Source: Myxococcus stipitatus
GTDB taxonomy: Bacteria > Myxococcota > Myxococcia > Myxococcales > Myxococcaceae
Length of the DNA stretch: 64,000 bases
NCBI RefSeq assembly: GCF_037414475.1
Contig: NZ_CP147913.1
Location: 2,232,001 to 2,296,000 of the forward strand
Direction: 5' to 3'
Position 1 is the first letter of the stretch, and every line of letters begins with the position of its first letter. Shown here piece by piece: positions 45,832-56,222 of the stretch. Under the pieces are notes generated by a model. That model saw only the letters and a program-made list of their open reading frames with translations. It was not told where the DNA came from and searched no databases. The translations under genes and the position numbers were made by a program.

Positions 45832-46489
45832 GCGAGACGGAGGTGGGGCGGTCCTCCGCGCGAGGCCAGCGCGACATCTTGAGGAACACGCCCGGCCGGT
45901 GACACAGGTGGAGCACGCGCCCACCTCCTGGATGGAAGAAGTAGAGCGAGCGTGGCGTCTTGAAGCTCGCATCCAGGGAGGTGTCCTGCTCCGGCCACGC
46001 GCTACGCGTCGTCCACCACGAGGAGACCACGGGCCGCTCGCGCAGGTGGTGATGGACCTCCACCACCACGCTGGTGACGTCTTCGTTCCCCCACTCGAGG
46101 GAGAGCTCGCGTCCGGGGATGCGCTTCTCGTCCAACAGCGGCAAGGCACGCAGCCCCACATAGGCCGTCGCATCCACCTGGGCCCCGCGCAACGACTCCA
46201 GGAAGCCAATCTCCAACCGGCGGGTGCTGGGTGGGAACTGGAAGGTGAACGCCATGCGGCCCAGCTTCGTCGCCGTGCCGCTGACGTAGGTGCGTGGGTT
46301 CGACTCACGCAAGGAGACGGGCTCTCCGGCGCGGAACTGGTCCACGTCGTGAGGCGCCACCAGCGAGGCCCCCTTGTCGGGCAGCGCCACGCGCTTCCAC
46401 CCTGGCGAAGAGTCCTCATGGGTCCAACACGGACCGGGCGCGGATTGGGACAACAGCGTCGCGGTCATCCAAGCGAAGAGGGTCCCCAT
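45815..46489 (-). CDS. Secreted protein of unknown function
   Basis: 224 residues from ATG 46489. A short signal peptide (MGTLFAWMTATLLSQSA) suggests export. The body is beta-rich with TATKLGRMAFTFQFPPSTRRLEIGF in outline, SVVVEVHHHLRERPVV and SLYFFHPGGGRVLH; I recognise no family. It begins one base after the stop of the membrane-protein gene upstream, so the two are translationally coupled. The 3' ends of this gene and the kinase overlap. Confidence 0.7.
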
Positions 46490-46490
46490 G

Positions 46491-47198
46491 TCAGACGCTC
46501 CGGGACGTCGTGGAGGGGGTGCGGGACGTGAGCCATGCCCCGCCCAGCATCAACACACCCGCGGCCGCCAGCCCCACCACGCGCAGCGTCCCGTCGAGGT
46601 TGACGGTGTCGTATCCCAGCGCCTTGCCCACCGCGATGGCCACGAAGCAGAAGCCCGCGTCACGGACGACGAAGGCTCCTTTCTGGCGGCCCCAGAGGAC
46701 CATGACGACACCCACCACCAGCCAGCCCAGCGTGAGCACGAGCCTGCGGGCCACGTGGTCCTCCGCGACGCCCAGCGTGAGGAAGTGGAAGTAGAAGGCC
46801 CACGACGCCGCGATGGTCGCAAGGGTGAGGCCGTACCAGACCAGCCGATGCCGCACATGGTCCGGCGGCAACACGTCATGGCGCGGCGCGCGCACCAGCG
46901 TCACGACGGACGCGGCGAACATCAACCCGAGCCCCACGAGCAACAGGGGGTGACGCATCGCCGCGTACCAGAGCCCTCCCAGGCCCGAGAGCGACAGCAC
47001 GGCGACCGGTGCCGCGAGCCGCCAGGGCCCGGGGAGTTCGAAGAACGCCAGCACCAACGTGGCGGCCGCCGCGAGGATGAGGAGCACCTCCTTGTCCAAG
47101 CGCAAATCCCGCCAGAGGAAGATGCCGGCCAGGGCCAGCAGCGCGGCACCCAGTCCGCCCAGCACCTTCACGTCCCACTTCTCCATTGCCTCGGCCAT
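46491..47198 (-). CDS. Multi-pass membrane protein of unknown function
   Basis: 235 residues from ATG 47198 (MAEAMEKWDVKVLGGLG) with GGGGAGG 7 nt upstream; the longer upstream frame is Cys/Arg-rich non-coding translation. About seven hydrophobic helices (LGAALLALAGIFLW, VLLILAAAATLVLAFF, LLVLTLGWLVVGVVMVLW in outline) fill the chain. No family recognised. It is coupled to the secreted protein downstream (1-nt gap), so the pair may form one envelope function. Confidence 0.75.
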   Translation of the reverse strand: MAEAMEKWDVKVLGGLGAALLALAGIFLWRDLRLDKEVLLILAAAATLVLAFFELPGPWRLAAPVAVLSLSGLGGLWYAAMRHPLLLVGLGLMFAASVVTLVRAPRHDVLPPDHVRHRLVWYGLTLATIAASWAFYFHFLTLGVAEDHVARRLVLTLGWLVVGVVMVLWGRQKGAFVVRDAGFCFVAIAVGKALGYDTVNLDGTLRVVGLAAAGVLMLGGAWLTSRTPSTTSRSV

Positions 47199-47370
47199 TC
47201 GAAGTCCTCCCCGCAACGGTGTTGCGAATGGAGGAGCGCGATTGCAGGGAGGCTGCCAGCCCCTCTGCCGACGGCATCTCGCGGGGTTGCACGCGAGGTG
47301 TGGGCCCAGTGTGCAGGCCCTGGCACAGCATCGGGCGTGCACTGCACAGGTGGCTTCACACCGGGGAGGC

Positions 47371-48735
47371 TCAGGCCTCGCTGGGGACCTTGCCAGGCGC
47401 GGCGACCGCGAGGATGAGCGCCACCGTCCCCGCGAGGGCGGCCGCGATGGCGAACTGCATGGCGAAGTGTCCTCGGGCGAGCGCCAGCGCGGCCACCGTC
47501 AGCGAACCGCCCAGCAGCCGCGTCGCATAGAGGCTGCTGGTGATGATGCCCCGGTGGTGCCAGGGCACACGCGACTGCGGGCCGATGAGCGAGGTGCTGG
47601 CCGCGGGCCCCAGGCCCATTCCCAGCACCGCGAGCGAGACGAGCGCGGCCGCCGTGCCCCCGTCATACGCGGCGGTGAGCGCCAGCAGGCCCGCGCCCGT
47701 CGCGGCCACCGCGAAGCCCACGCCCGCGCTCAGCCGCATGCCTCCGCGAACCAGCAGCTTCACGCCGAAGGTGGAGCCCACCGACCACCCCAGCAGCATG
47801 GGCAGCAGCGTCAGTCCCGCGACGATGGGCGTCTTGCCCCCCTGCTCCGTCATCCACAGGGGCACCCACGCGGCCATGCTGTAGAGCAGCGCGCCACCGG
47901 CGATACCTCCGGCCACGCCGCTGAGCACCGTGCGGTCCTTCACCAGTTCGATGGGCAACAGGGGGGCTCGGGACTGGCGCTGCTGGAGCACGAGCCCCAC
48001 CCCCACCACCCCAGCGCCGAGCACACACAGGGCGCGCAGCCAGGTGTCACCGGGCTCCAGCGAGAACAGGAGCAGCGCCGCCGACGAGCCCGCGAGCAGG
48101 GGGCCCCAACGGTCCAGCTTCACATCGGCGCGGCGCGGCGGGTCTCGGTAGGAGAAGTACAGCAGCAAGGCGGCGAAGACACCGACGGGCACGTTGACGA
48201 GGAACACCCAGCGCCACGAGGCATTCATCACGAGCCAGCCGCCGATGAGCGGCCCCACGGCGTTGCCCGCGCCCCAGGCGCCCGTGAAGAGCCCCTGGAC
48301 GGCGGCGCGCTCGCGCAAGGTGTAGAGGTCCGCGCTGATGGTCAGCGTGGTGGGCTGGAGCGCGCCCGCGCCCAGGCCCTGCACCACGCGGAAGGCGATG
48401 AGCGACTCCACCGACTGCGACAGCCCGCACAGCGCGGAGCCGACCAGGAACAGCCCCATGCCGGCGAAGAACACGGGCTTGCGGCCGAGCCGGTCCGCCA
48501 GCTTCCCGGAGATGAGCACGCCCACGGTGGAGGCGAAGAGGAAGGCGGAGAAGACCCACGAGTAGAGGTGTTGCCCACCCAGCTCGCGGGTGATGGTGGG
48601 CATGGCGCTGGTGACGACCGTGCCCTCGAAGGCGCTGACCACCAGGGCCAGCAGCACCGCACCCGTGGCCATCCGCCTCGCCGCGCCGGGCTGAGCGGAG
48701 GACACCGGCTCCACCGATAGGCTGCGTCCATCCAT
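47371..48735 (-). CDS. MFS multidrug efflux transporter (DHA2/EmrB-like)
   Basis: 454 residues from ATG 48735. MFS motif A GKLADRLGRKPVFF between helices 2 and 3, the exporter motif C-like GAWGAGNAVGPLIGGW in helix 5, and SAFEGTVVTSAMPTITRELGG at the start typical of drug:H+ antiporters. About 12-14 helices. It is divergent from a LysR-type regulator gene 70 bp away, with an inverted repeat between them, so the regulator probably controls it. Likely role: efflux of toxic compounds across the inner membrane. Confidence 0.92.
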   Translation of the reverse strand: MDGRSLSVEPVSSAQPGAARRMATGAVLLALVVSAFEGTVVTSAMPTITRELGGQHLYSWVFSAFLFASTVGVLISGKLADRLGRKPVFFAGMGLFLVGSALCGLSQSVESLIAFRVVQGLGAGALQPTTLTISADLYTLRERAAVQGLFTGAWGAGNAVGPLIGGWLVMNASWRWVFLVNVPVGVFAALLLYFSYRDPPRRADVKLDRWGPLLAGSSAALLLFSLEPGDTWLRALCVLGAGVVGVGLVLQQRQSRAPLLPIELVKDRTVLSGVAGGIAGGALLYSMAAWVPLWMTEQGGKTPIVAGLTLLPMLLGWSVGSTFGVKLLVRGGMRLSAGVGFAVAATGAGLLALTAAYDGGTAAALVSLAVLGMGLGPAASTSLIGPQSRVPWHHRGIITSSLYATRLLGGSLTVAALALARGHFAMQFAIAAALAGTVALILAVAAPGKVPSEA

Positions 48736-48779
48736 CGCTCATGTGTAACTGGATGCTGCCCATGCGAAAACCGCAACTT

Positions 48780-48798
48780 CCGCATAGACTTCATGCGG
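48780..48798. promoter_or_regulatory. Inverted repeat in LysR-MFS intergenic region
   Basis: CCGCAT (48780-48785) and ATGCGG (48793-48798) form a perfect 6-bp inverted repeat with a 7-bp spacer, seven bases before the LysR start. A further CATGCG lies at 48761. LysR regulators commonly bind such dyads between divergent genes; that this is the operator is an inference. Confidence 0.5.
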
Positions 48799-48805
48799 AT
48801 TCAGC

Positions 48806-49783
48806 ATGACCCAGGAACAACTCCAGGCCTTCCTCCGCGTGGTCCACGAAGGCCGCCTGTCACAGGCGGCCCGTGGACTGGGCATGTCTCAGTCCGGGCT
48901 GTCCCGTCAGCTCCAGGCCCTGGAGTCGGAGCTGGGCACACGCCTGCTCGTCCGCACTCAAGGAGGCACGGTGCTGACGGACGCGGGGGAACGCTTCCTG
49001 CCCCATGCCCAGCGCGCGATGGACGCACTGGCGGCGGGGACGTCCGAGCTGGGGCGGCTGTCGAGCACACCGCGTGGACCGGTGTTGCTTGGCACGCTGC
49101 ACACGGTGGGGGCGTACCTGATGCCGGACATCATCCCGGAGTTCGTGCGGGCGTATCCGGAGGTGCGTCCCCGGCTCAGCGAGGGCACGACGGCGTCGAT
49201 GGAGGACGGCGTGGCGCGAGGCACGCTGGACCTGGCCATCCTGACGCTTCCCGTGCGCCATACGGACCTGGTGGTGCAGAAGTTGTGGGAAGAGGGCGTG
49301 GTGCTGGCCGTGCCGCGCGGACATCGGCTCACGAAGAGCCATCGCCCACTGTCACTGGCGGACGCGCTGGAGGAGACGTGGATTGTCATCCCGAGCATGT
49401 CGGGGACACGCGCGCTGGAGGCGGAGTGTGAAGCGCGCGGTGTGACACCCAAGGTGGTGCTGGAGACGGACAACGCGGAGGCCATGCGGCGCATGGTGGA
49501 GCGGGGCCTGGGCGTGGCACTGGTGCCGGAGTTGATGGCTCGGGCCCCTCAGTCGCGAGGGTTCGACGTGGTGCATCTGGGGAAGAGCGGGCTCAAGCGC
49601 CAGGTGGCGCTGGTGCATCGAGGCGAGGGCTACCTCACGGCGGCGGCGCGGCAACTCAAGGAGTCCATCGTGAAGAGCGTGCGAGCCATGCCGGCCCCCT
49701 GGGGAACAGGCGGGCGCGGTGGAACACCTTCCGGGCCCACCAAGGGACGCGCCTCCGCGTCCGCCGAGAGCAAGAAGCCGTGA
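48806..49783 (+). CDS. LysR-family transcriptional regulator
   Basis: 325 residues from ATG 48806. N-terminal winged helix with LQAFLRVVHEGRLSQAARGLGMSQSGLSRQ in outline and ELGTRLLVRTQGG, then the periplasmic-binding-like effector domain (GTLHTVGAYLMPDIIPEF, DLAILTLPV, ETDNAEAMRRMVERGLGVALVP). A C-terminal Gly/Ser-rich tail of about 30 residues is extra. It faces the MFS gene and probably activates or represses it in response to the exported compound. Confidence 0.93.
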   Translation: MTQEQLQAFLRVVHEGRLSQAARGLGMSQSGLSRQLQALESELGTRLLVRTQGGTVLTDAGERFLPHAQRAMDALAAGTSELGRLSSTPRGPVLLGTLHTVGAYLMPDIIPEFVRAYPEVRPRLSEGTTASMEDGVARGTLDLAILTLPVRHTDLVVQKLWEEGVVLAVPRGHRLTKSHRPLSLADALEETWIVIPSMSGTRALEAECEARGVTPKVVLETDNAEAMRRMVERGLGVALVPELMARAPQSRGFDVVHLGKSGLKRQVALVHRGEGYLTAAARQLKESIVKSVRAMPAPWGTGGRGGTPSGPTKGRASASAESKKP

Positions 49784-49971
49784 CTCCTCGCTCCACCCTC
49801 GGAGCGAGCCAGCACACCCGCCGCGAACACCCCGGGGCGGCGAGGTGAAGAAGCCGTCACATGTCGCTGAAGCCCGGGTGAGCGGGCGAGCACTGTCTCG
49901 CGCCCCTGAGACAGTGGGTGAGCTACCCTGCTGCGCGCGAAGGACTGACTGCACGGGCAGAGGGGCGTTTC

Positions 49972-50760
49972 ATGTCGCTGAAGGTGATGACGTTCAATGT
50001 GTTGCAGGGCGGCGAGGAGCGCTTCGACGACATCATCGCCTTCCTGGCGCGCTCGCCACCGGATGTACTCGTGTTGCAGGAGTGCCTCGGCTGGGACGAT
50101 GGCGGACGACTGCGCCGGGTCGCCGAGGCGCTCGATGTGCCCCAGGATGAATCGCACCTGGTCCTGGGACAATCGCGCTCGCGGCCCAGTGGTCGCTGCT
50201 ATCACGTCGCCGTGGTGAGCCGTCCGCCGATTCGCTCGCTGCGCGTCCACAACGACCGCCACTTCGTGGGCCACTGCATCGTCGAGTGTGAGCTGGAGGC
50301 AGGCGGGCCTGTCACCCTGTTCGGCACCCACTTCGACGCGCATCACGAGAAGCTCCGCTATGTGGAGGCGCGCTATCTGCGCTCACTCCTGGACCCGTCG
50401 AAGTTCCGTGAAGGCCAGTACCTGTTGGCCGGAGACCTCAACTCGCTCTCGAGGCGGGATGCCTATCCGGTGGACCTGGCGGACCGGCTGCGCCGGGCGG
50501 GGACGGACAAGTTCGACCACCCGCCTCGCTTCGACGTCATCGACGATGTGGAGGACTACGGCTGGGTGGACACGCTGCGGATGCGCGCGGCGCCTTCCCG
50601 GTGGGTGACGGCCCAACGCAACCGGGGCGGCGTCACCATCGACTACCGCACGGACTATGTCTTCGCCTCGCCGCGCATGGCCGAGCGGCTCATCTCCTCG
50701 GACGTTATCGACGTGGGCCACATGTCGGACCACAATCCCGTGGTGGCGACGTTCCGCTGA
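49972..50760 (+). CDS. Endonuclease/exonuclease/phosphatase family protein, cytosolic
   Basis: 262 residues from ATG 49972 (MSLKVMTFNVLQGG), with AGGGG about 7 nt upstream; no signal peptide. EEP motifs in order: TFNVLQGG (Asn), LVLQECLGW (Glu), LFGTHFDAHH, LLAGDLNSLS (Asp/Asn), DYVFAS and a closing MSDHNPVVATF with the catalytic His. Enzymes of this fold hydrolyse phosphodiesters or phosphomonoesters in nucleic acids or lipids. It may form an operon with the TfoX-like gene 30 bp downstream. Confidence 0.88.
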   Translation: MSLKVMTFNVLQGGEERFDDIIAFLARSPPDVLVLQECLGWDDGGRLRRVAEALDVPQDESHLVLGQSRSRPSGRCYHVAVVSRPPIRSLRVHNDRHFVGHCIVECELEAGGPVTLFGTHFDAHHEKLRYVEARYLRSLLDPSKFREGQYLLAGDLNSLSRRDAYPVDLADRLRRAGTDKFDHPPRFDVIDDVEDYGWVDTLRMRAAPSRWVTAQRNRGGVTIDYRTDYVFASPRMAERLISSDVIDVGHMSDHNPVVATFR

Positions 50761-50790
50761 CCCACGTTGGCGGCGGCAAGGAGAAGTTCG

Positions 50791-51324
50791 GTGGCAGGGA
50801 TGGACAGTTATGCGGAATACGCGATGGAGCTGCTCGAGAAGGTCGGCCCCATCCAGGGCCGGCGGATGTTCGGCGGCTGGGGCTTCTACTTCGAGGGGAG
50901 GATGTTCGCCCTCATCTCGCAGGGGCAGCTCTTCCTGAAGGTCGACGACATCACGCGGCCCGAGTTCGAGGCCGCTGGCTGCAAGCCGTTCGTCTACGAG
51001 GGCAAGGGACGGCACGTCCAGATGGCCTACTGGACCCCGCCCTCCGACGCGAGCGACGACGCCTACGAAATGCTCCCGTGGGCCCGCCGCGCCGTCGATG
51101 CGTCGCGCAGGGCCGCGCTGAAGAAGGCCACCCCCAAGCAGCCTCGCGAGAAGAAGGTGCCCGTCGCGAAGCAGGCTCCCGCCAAGAAGAAGGCGACTGT
51201 CGCGAAGCAGGCTCCCGCCAAGAAGAAGGCGCCGGCCGAGAAGTCAGCCCCCGCCAGGAAGAAGGCTCCGGTCGCGAAGCAGGCTCCCGCCAAGAAGAAG
51301 ACCGCGCGCCTCAAGCGGTCTTGA
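50791..51324 (+). CDS. TfoX N-terminal-domain protein with histone H1-like Lys/Ala/Pro tail
   Basis: 177 residues from GTG 50791, chosen because AAGGAG lies 7 nt upstream; ATG 50800 is possible. Residues ~4-105 are a TfoX_N-like domain ([46 protein letters not shown]). The remaining ~65 residues are a highly basic repeat of the 12-mer [12 protein letters not shown], encoded by 36-bp tandem units, like histone H1 or AlgP tails that bind DNA non-specifically. A nucleoid-binding or competence-related role is inferred. Its end overlaps the convergent acyl-CoA synthetase gene by 14 bp. Confidence 0.8.
   Translation: MAGMDSYAEYAMELLEKVGPIQGRRMFGGWGFYFEGRMFALISQGQLFLKVDDITRPEFEAAGCKPFVYEGKGRHVQMAYWTPPSDASDDAYEMLPWARRAVDASRRAALKKATPKQPREKKVPVAKQAPAKKKATVAKQAPAKKKAPAEKSAPARKKAPVAKQAPAKKKTARLKRS
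51163..51306 (+). repeat. Four 36-bp tandem units inside the TfoX-like gene
   Basis: Units begin at 51163, 51199, 51235 and 51271. Three are nearly identical (gtcgcgaagcaggctcccgc, then aagaagaag); the third is diverged. Each encodes one 12-residue basic repeat, so copy number can change without a frameshift. Confidence 0.85.
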
Positions 51325-52963
51325 TGGACGCGACGGACTCCAGGCCCAGCTCGGCCACGGACACCTCGCGCATCCGGAACTTCTGCACCTTGCCTGTCAC
51401 TGTCATCGGGAACGCATCCACGAGCTTCCAGTAGCGCGGAATCTTGAACGTGGCGATGCGGCCCGAGCAGTGCCGGGTCAGCTCCTCGGGCGTGAGCGTC
51501 ACGCCCGGCTTCGGCTTCACCCAGGCCATCACCTCCTCGCCATACTTCGCGCTCGGCACGCCGATGACCTGTGCCTCGCTGACCCCGGGGTGCGTGTGGA
51601 GGAACTCCTCCACCTCGCGCGGCGAGATGTTCTCCCCACCCCGGATGATGAGGTCCTTGATGCGGCCGACAATCCGCACGTAGCCCTCCGCATCCATCGT
51701 CGCCAGGTCGCCGGTGTGCATCCACCCCGCAGCATCCACCGCCTTGGCCGTGGCCTCCGCGTTCGCCCAGTACCCCAGCATCACGCTGTACCCTCGCGTA
51801 CACAGCTCCCCCGCCGCGCCTCGCGGCAGCACGGCCCCCGTCTCCGGGTTGATGACCTTCACCTCCAGATGGGGATGCACCCGCCCCACCGTGGACACGC
51901 GCTTGTCCAGCGGGTCATCCAATGAGCTCTGCGTGGACACCGGAGACGTCTCCGTCATCCCGTAGCAGATGGTCACCTCGCGCATGTTCATCCGCGACTG
52001 CACCTGCTTCATCACCTCCACCGGACACGGAGAGCCCGCCATCACCCCGGTGCGCAGCGACGACAGGTCGAACTCCCCGAAGCGAGGGTGCTCCAGCTCC
52101 GCGATGAACATGGTGGGCACGCCGTACAGCGACGTGCAGCGCTCCGCCTGCACCGCCTGGAGCACCGCCAGCGCCTCGAAGGCCTCGCCCGGAATCACCA
52201 GCGTGGAGCCGTGCGAGGTACACGCCAGGTTCCCAATCACCATCCCGAAGCAATGGTAGAAGGGCACCGGAACACAGACGCGGTCCTCGGGGCCGTACCT
52301 CAGCGCCTCGCCGATGAAGTACCCGTTGTTCAGCACGTTGTGGTGCGACAACGTCGCGCCCTTCGGTGAGCCCGTCGTCCCGGACGTGTATTGGATGTTG
52401 ATGGGGTCGTCGAACTGGAGCGACGACTCCCGGTCCTCCAGCGTGTGCTCGCTCACATGCCTGGCATTGGAGAGCAGCAGCTGCCAGTCCTCATCCAACA
52501 CCAGCGCCACCCGCAGCGCGGGGCAGCGAGGTCTGACCTCCTCCAACATGGCCCGGTAGTCTGTCTGCCTGAAGCCTCGCGCCAACAGCAGCACGCTGGT
52601 GCCGGACTGGTTGAGCGAATACTCCAGCTCCGCGGTGCGGTAGGCCGGATTGAGATTGACCAGAATCGCGCCAATCCGCGCGGCCGCGTACTGCGTCACC
52701 ACCCACTCGAAGCGGTTGGGGGACCAGATGCCCACCCGGTCCCCCTTCTCCACGCCCATGGCCAACAACCCCTTGGCCACCTGGGTCGTCATGTCCCAGA
52801 ACTCCCGGTACGTCGCCCGGAACCCCTGGGACACCACCACCAATGCCTCTCGCTCACCGTGGCGCTCCACCGTCCGCCGCAGGTTCTGCCCCAGGGTCTC
52901 CCCCAACAAGGCCGTGGCACTGGTGCCATGGACATACGAAGGCGTCTGGCTCATGGCGTCCAT
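51311..52963 (-). CDS. AMP-dependent acyl-CoA synthetase
   Basis: 550 residues from ATG 52963 ([11 protein letters not shown]); ATG 52954 is close by and equally possible. ANL-superfamily motifs: [16 protein letters not shown] (P-loop), [48 protein letters not shown] and the C-terminal catalytic Lys in TVTGKVQKF. The whole length matches medium/long-chain fatty-acyl-CoA ligases of the YdaB/FadD-like group. It makes acyl-CoA from a carboxylic acid, ATP and CoA. It is monocistronic and divergent from cysE. Confidence 0.92.
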   Translation of the reverse strand: MDAMSQTPSYVHGTSATALLGETLGQNLRRTVERHGEREALVVVSQGFRATYREFWDMTTQVAKGLLAMGVEKGDRVGIWSPNRFEWVVTQYAAARIGAILVNLNPAYRTAELEYSLNQSGTSVLLLARGFRQTDYRAMLEEVRPRCPALRVALVLDEDWQLLLSNARHVSEHTLEDRESSLQFDDPINIQYTSGTTGSPKGATLSHHNVLNNGYFIGEALRYGPEDRVCVPVPFYHCFGMVIGNLACTSHGSTLVIPGEAFEALAVLQAVQAERCTSLYGVPTMFIAELEHPRFGEFDLSSLRTGVMAGSPCPVEVMKQVQSRMNMREVTICYGMTETSPVSTQSSLDDPLDKRVSTVGRVHPHLEVKVINPETGAVLPRGAAGELCTRGYSVMLGYWANAEATAKAVDAAGWMHTGDLATMDAEGYVRIVGRIKDLIIRGGENISPREVEEFLHTHPGVSEAQVIGVPSAKYGEEVMAWVKPKPGVTLTPEELTRHCSGRIATFKIPRYWKLVDAFPMTVTGKVQKFRMREVSVAELGLESVASIKTA

Positions 52964-53158
52964 CGTCCCGCCGCCCCAGGACGCACGGCAAGAAGCCTCC
53001 CAGCGAGCCCCCCAAGGTGCACTCACGCCCCACCCTCCAGGGCAAGCCGGATTCCAGCCCCTCCTGTCCACTTGTCCCACACTGGCCGGACCTCCAGGCC
53101 ACAAGTGGGGGATTCGGTGGTGCGGTCACACCACGCACCGCATTAAATGGAGGGGCTC

Positions 53159-54004
53159 ATGGATGACTCCAACGCCAGGCTGGTCGAGGCGCTCTTGCAA
53201 GCCCGCCAGCGCCACTGCTTCCCCCCGGACGTGCGCCGGGCGGCCCCCGAGTTCGTAGGACAGGTGCTCGGGCTGCTGTTCCCCCACTTCGCCGAGCGCC
53301 TGGAGTGTACCGCCGCCGCCGTCCGCCGGGACGTCACCACGGTGGAGGCCAGCCTTCACCGGCTGCGCGAATCACTCCTCCCGCTCTACCCGGGCATCGA
53401 CGCCAACATCCCCGCCCGGTTCATGGAGCGGCTGCCGGACATCTACGAGTGGCTCCGCCAGGACTCCCAGGCCATCTACGACGCCGACCCCGCCGCCCGC
53501 TCCGTGGACGAGGTCATCCTCACGTACCCGGGCTTCCTGGCCATCGCCATCTTCCGCGTGGCCCATGCGCTCCATGAACTGGAGTTCCCGCTGCTGCCGC
53601 GCCTGCTCTCCGAACACGCCCACCAGCGCACCGGGGTGGACATCCATCCGGGCGCCACCATCGGCCGCCGGTTCGTGATTGACCACGGCACGGGTGTCGT
53701 CGTGGGTGAGACGACGCTGATTGGCGACAACGTGAAGCTCTACCAGGGCGTCACCCTGGGAGCCCTCATGGTGGAGAAGGGCCTGGCCGACAAGAAGCGC
53801 CATCCCACCATCGAGGACGACGTGGTGGTGTACGCCAACGCCACCATCCTGGGTGGCGCGACGGTGGTGGGGCGCGGCAGCATCGTCGCCGGCAACGCAT
53901 GGCTCACCCAGAGCATCGCCCCCAACTCCGTGGTCACCCGCCGCAGTGAGATTCGCCCCCGGGGGGCCGACGGCGCCCTGGACTCCATCGAGTTCCATAT
54001 CTGA
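53159..54004 (+). CDS. cysE: Serine O-acetyltransferase
   Basis: 281 residues from ATG 53159; an in-frame ATG 12 nt upstream is itself part of the GGAGGGG ribosome site, so the later start is preferred. An alpha-helical N-terminal domain (about 150 residues) precedes the hexapeptide left-handed helix: [21 protein letters not shown] in outline, [36 protein letters not shown]. The His/Asp pair of the active site is in the IDHGTG region. It acetylates L-serine with acetyl-CoA for cysteine synthesis; the next gene, cysK, uses its product, and the two enzymes may form the cysteine synthase complex. Confidence 0.93.
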   Translation: MDDSNARLVEALLQARQRHCFPPDVRRAAPEFVGQVLGLLFPHFAERLECTAAAVRRDVTTVEASLHRLRESLLPLYPGIDANIPARFMERLPDIYEWLRQDSQAIYDADPAARSVDEVILTYPGFLAIAIFRVAHALHELEFPLLPRLLSEHAHQRTGVDIHPGATIGRRFVIDHGTGVVVGETTLIGDNVKLYQGVTLGALMVEKGLADKKRHPTIEDDVVVYANATILGGATVVGRGSIVAGNAWLTQSIAPNSVVTRRSEIRPRGADGALDSIEFHI

Positions 54005-54050
54005 GCTCCCGCTACACCCCTACCCGCGCAGCCCCCTGACGAGGCCCGAC

Positions 54051-54974
<924 letters not shown>

Positions 54975-54980
54975 CCCGCG

Positions 54981-56117
54981 TCAGGGGCGGTAGGCGCGCA
55001 CCAGCTCCACCACCCGGTCCATCTCCGACGGCAGGTTGTAGAAGTGGGGCGACAGGCGGATGCGCCCGCGGCGCACGGAGTGGGCGACGTGGTGCTCGGC
55101 CAGGTAGACGCCGAGCTCCCGCGCCTGGACGCCCGGCGGCAGGAAGGTGAGGATGCCCGCGCGATGCTCCGGCGCGGGCCCCACCTCGCAGCCCAGCTCG
55201 AGCAGGCCCTTCTCCAGACGGGCGAGCAGCTCGCGGATGCGCGCCTCGATGTTCTCCACGCCCACCTCCTGCAACAGCTCCAGCGCGGCGCCCATCGCGT
55301 AGAGGCCGGGGTACGCGGCGCTGCCTTCCTCGAACTTGCCCGCGTCGGAGCGCAGCTCGAAGTGGGTACGACTGAAGTTCCACGCGTCCGTGGTGCTGCG
55401 CCAGCCCACCAGCACCGGGCGCAGGCGGGGCAACACCTCCTGGGCCACGTACAACACGCCGATGCCGGAGATGCCCAGCATCCACTTGTGGCTGTCCGCG
55501 CTGAGGAAGTGGATGCGGCACTTCTTCACGTCCACCGGGACGCACCCCACGCTCTGGATGCCGTCCACGCAGAAGAGCACACCGGCGCGCTCACACAGCG
55601 CGCCCACGGCCTCCAGGTCCGTGCGGAAACCGGTGGCGAACTGCACGGAGGACACCGCGACCAGGCGCGTGCGCGACGTGAGCGCCTGGGCGACGGCCTC
55701 CGGGGTGACGCCGCCGGAGGGTGTCTGGATTTCGCGCACCACGACGCCCCGGTCCTTCAGGTGCAGCCAGGGATAGACATTGGAGGGGTACTCCAGCGAG
55801 GAGGCCACGGCCACTTCGTCGCCGGGCCGCCAATCCAAGCCTTCGGCCACCAGGCCCAGGCCATGGCTGGTGTTGCGCACGAAGGCAATCTCGCCGGGCT
55901 CGGCGTGGAGGAGGCGGGCCGCCAGGGCGCGGATCCGCTCGCAGTGGGCCTCCCAACCGCGCTCGTGGCGGATGCCGTGGTAGACGAGGTCGTCCATCCA
56001 TCCTCGCACCGCCTCGGCGGCGCGCAGGCTGGTGGGGGCCACCCCCGCGTGGTTGAGATAGAGCTGCTCCTGCAGCACGGGAAAGAGGGCGCGGTAGGAC
56101 TCGAGGGGACGCGTCAT
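54981..56117 (-). CDS. Class V aminotransferase / cysteine desulfurase-like protein
   Basis: 378 residues from ATG 56117. PLP fold with RNTSHGLGLVAEGL, Asp185 in CVDGIQSVG and Lys211 in SADSHKWMLG. This subgroup includes isopenicillin N epimerase-like and CsdA-like enzymes; no conserved desulfurase Cys loop is obvious near residues 310-330, so a C-S lyase or other class V activity is as likely. It sits convergent to cysK, and its 3' end is 6 bp from the cysK stop. Confidence 0.85.
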   Translation of the reverse strand: MTRPLESYRALFPVLQEQLYLNHAGVAPTSLRAAEAVRGWMDDLVYHGIRHERGWEAHCERIRALAARLLHAEPGEIAFVRNTSHGLGLVAEGLDWRPGDEVAVASSLEYPSNVYPWLHLKDRGVVVREIQTPSGGVTPEAVAQALTSRTRLVAVSSVQFATGFRTDLEAVGALCERAGVLFCVDGIQSVGCVPVDVKKCRIHFLSADSHKWMLGISGIGVLYVAQEVLPRLRPVLVGWRSTTDAWNFSRTHFELRSDAGKFEEGSAAYPGLYAMGAALELLQEVGVENIEARIRELLARLEKGLLELGCEVGPAPEHRAGILTFLPPGVQARELGVYLAEHHVAHSVRRGRIRLSPHFYNLPSEMDRVVELVRAYRP

Positions 56118-56222
56118 GGCGCCCGAGTCTAGCCAGCCCGCGGCGCGACGGGCGCGCGACCTGGGCCCGGCGCGTTCAACCCTCGTCACGTGCCCTCTCC
56201 CCGGGCGGTGGGAGGATGGGAT

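Noticed and set aside
51163..51306. Possible CRISPR or minisatellite array
   Set aside because: The units abut without spacers and are in frame with a basic protein tail, so it is a coding tandem repeat.
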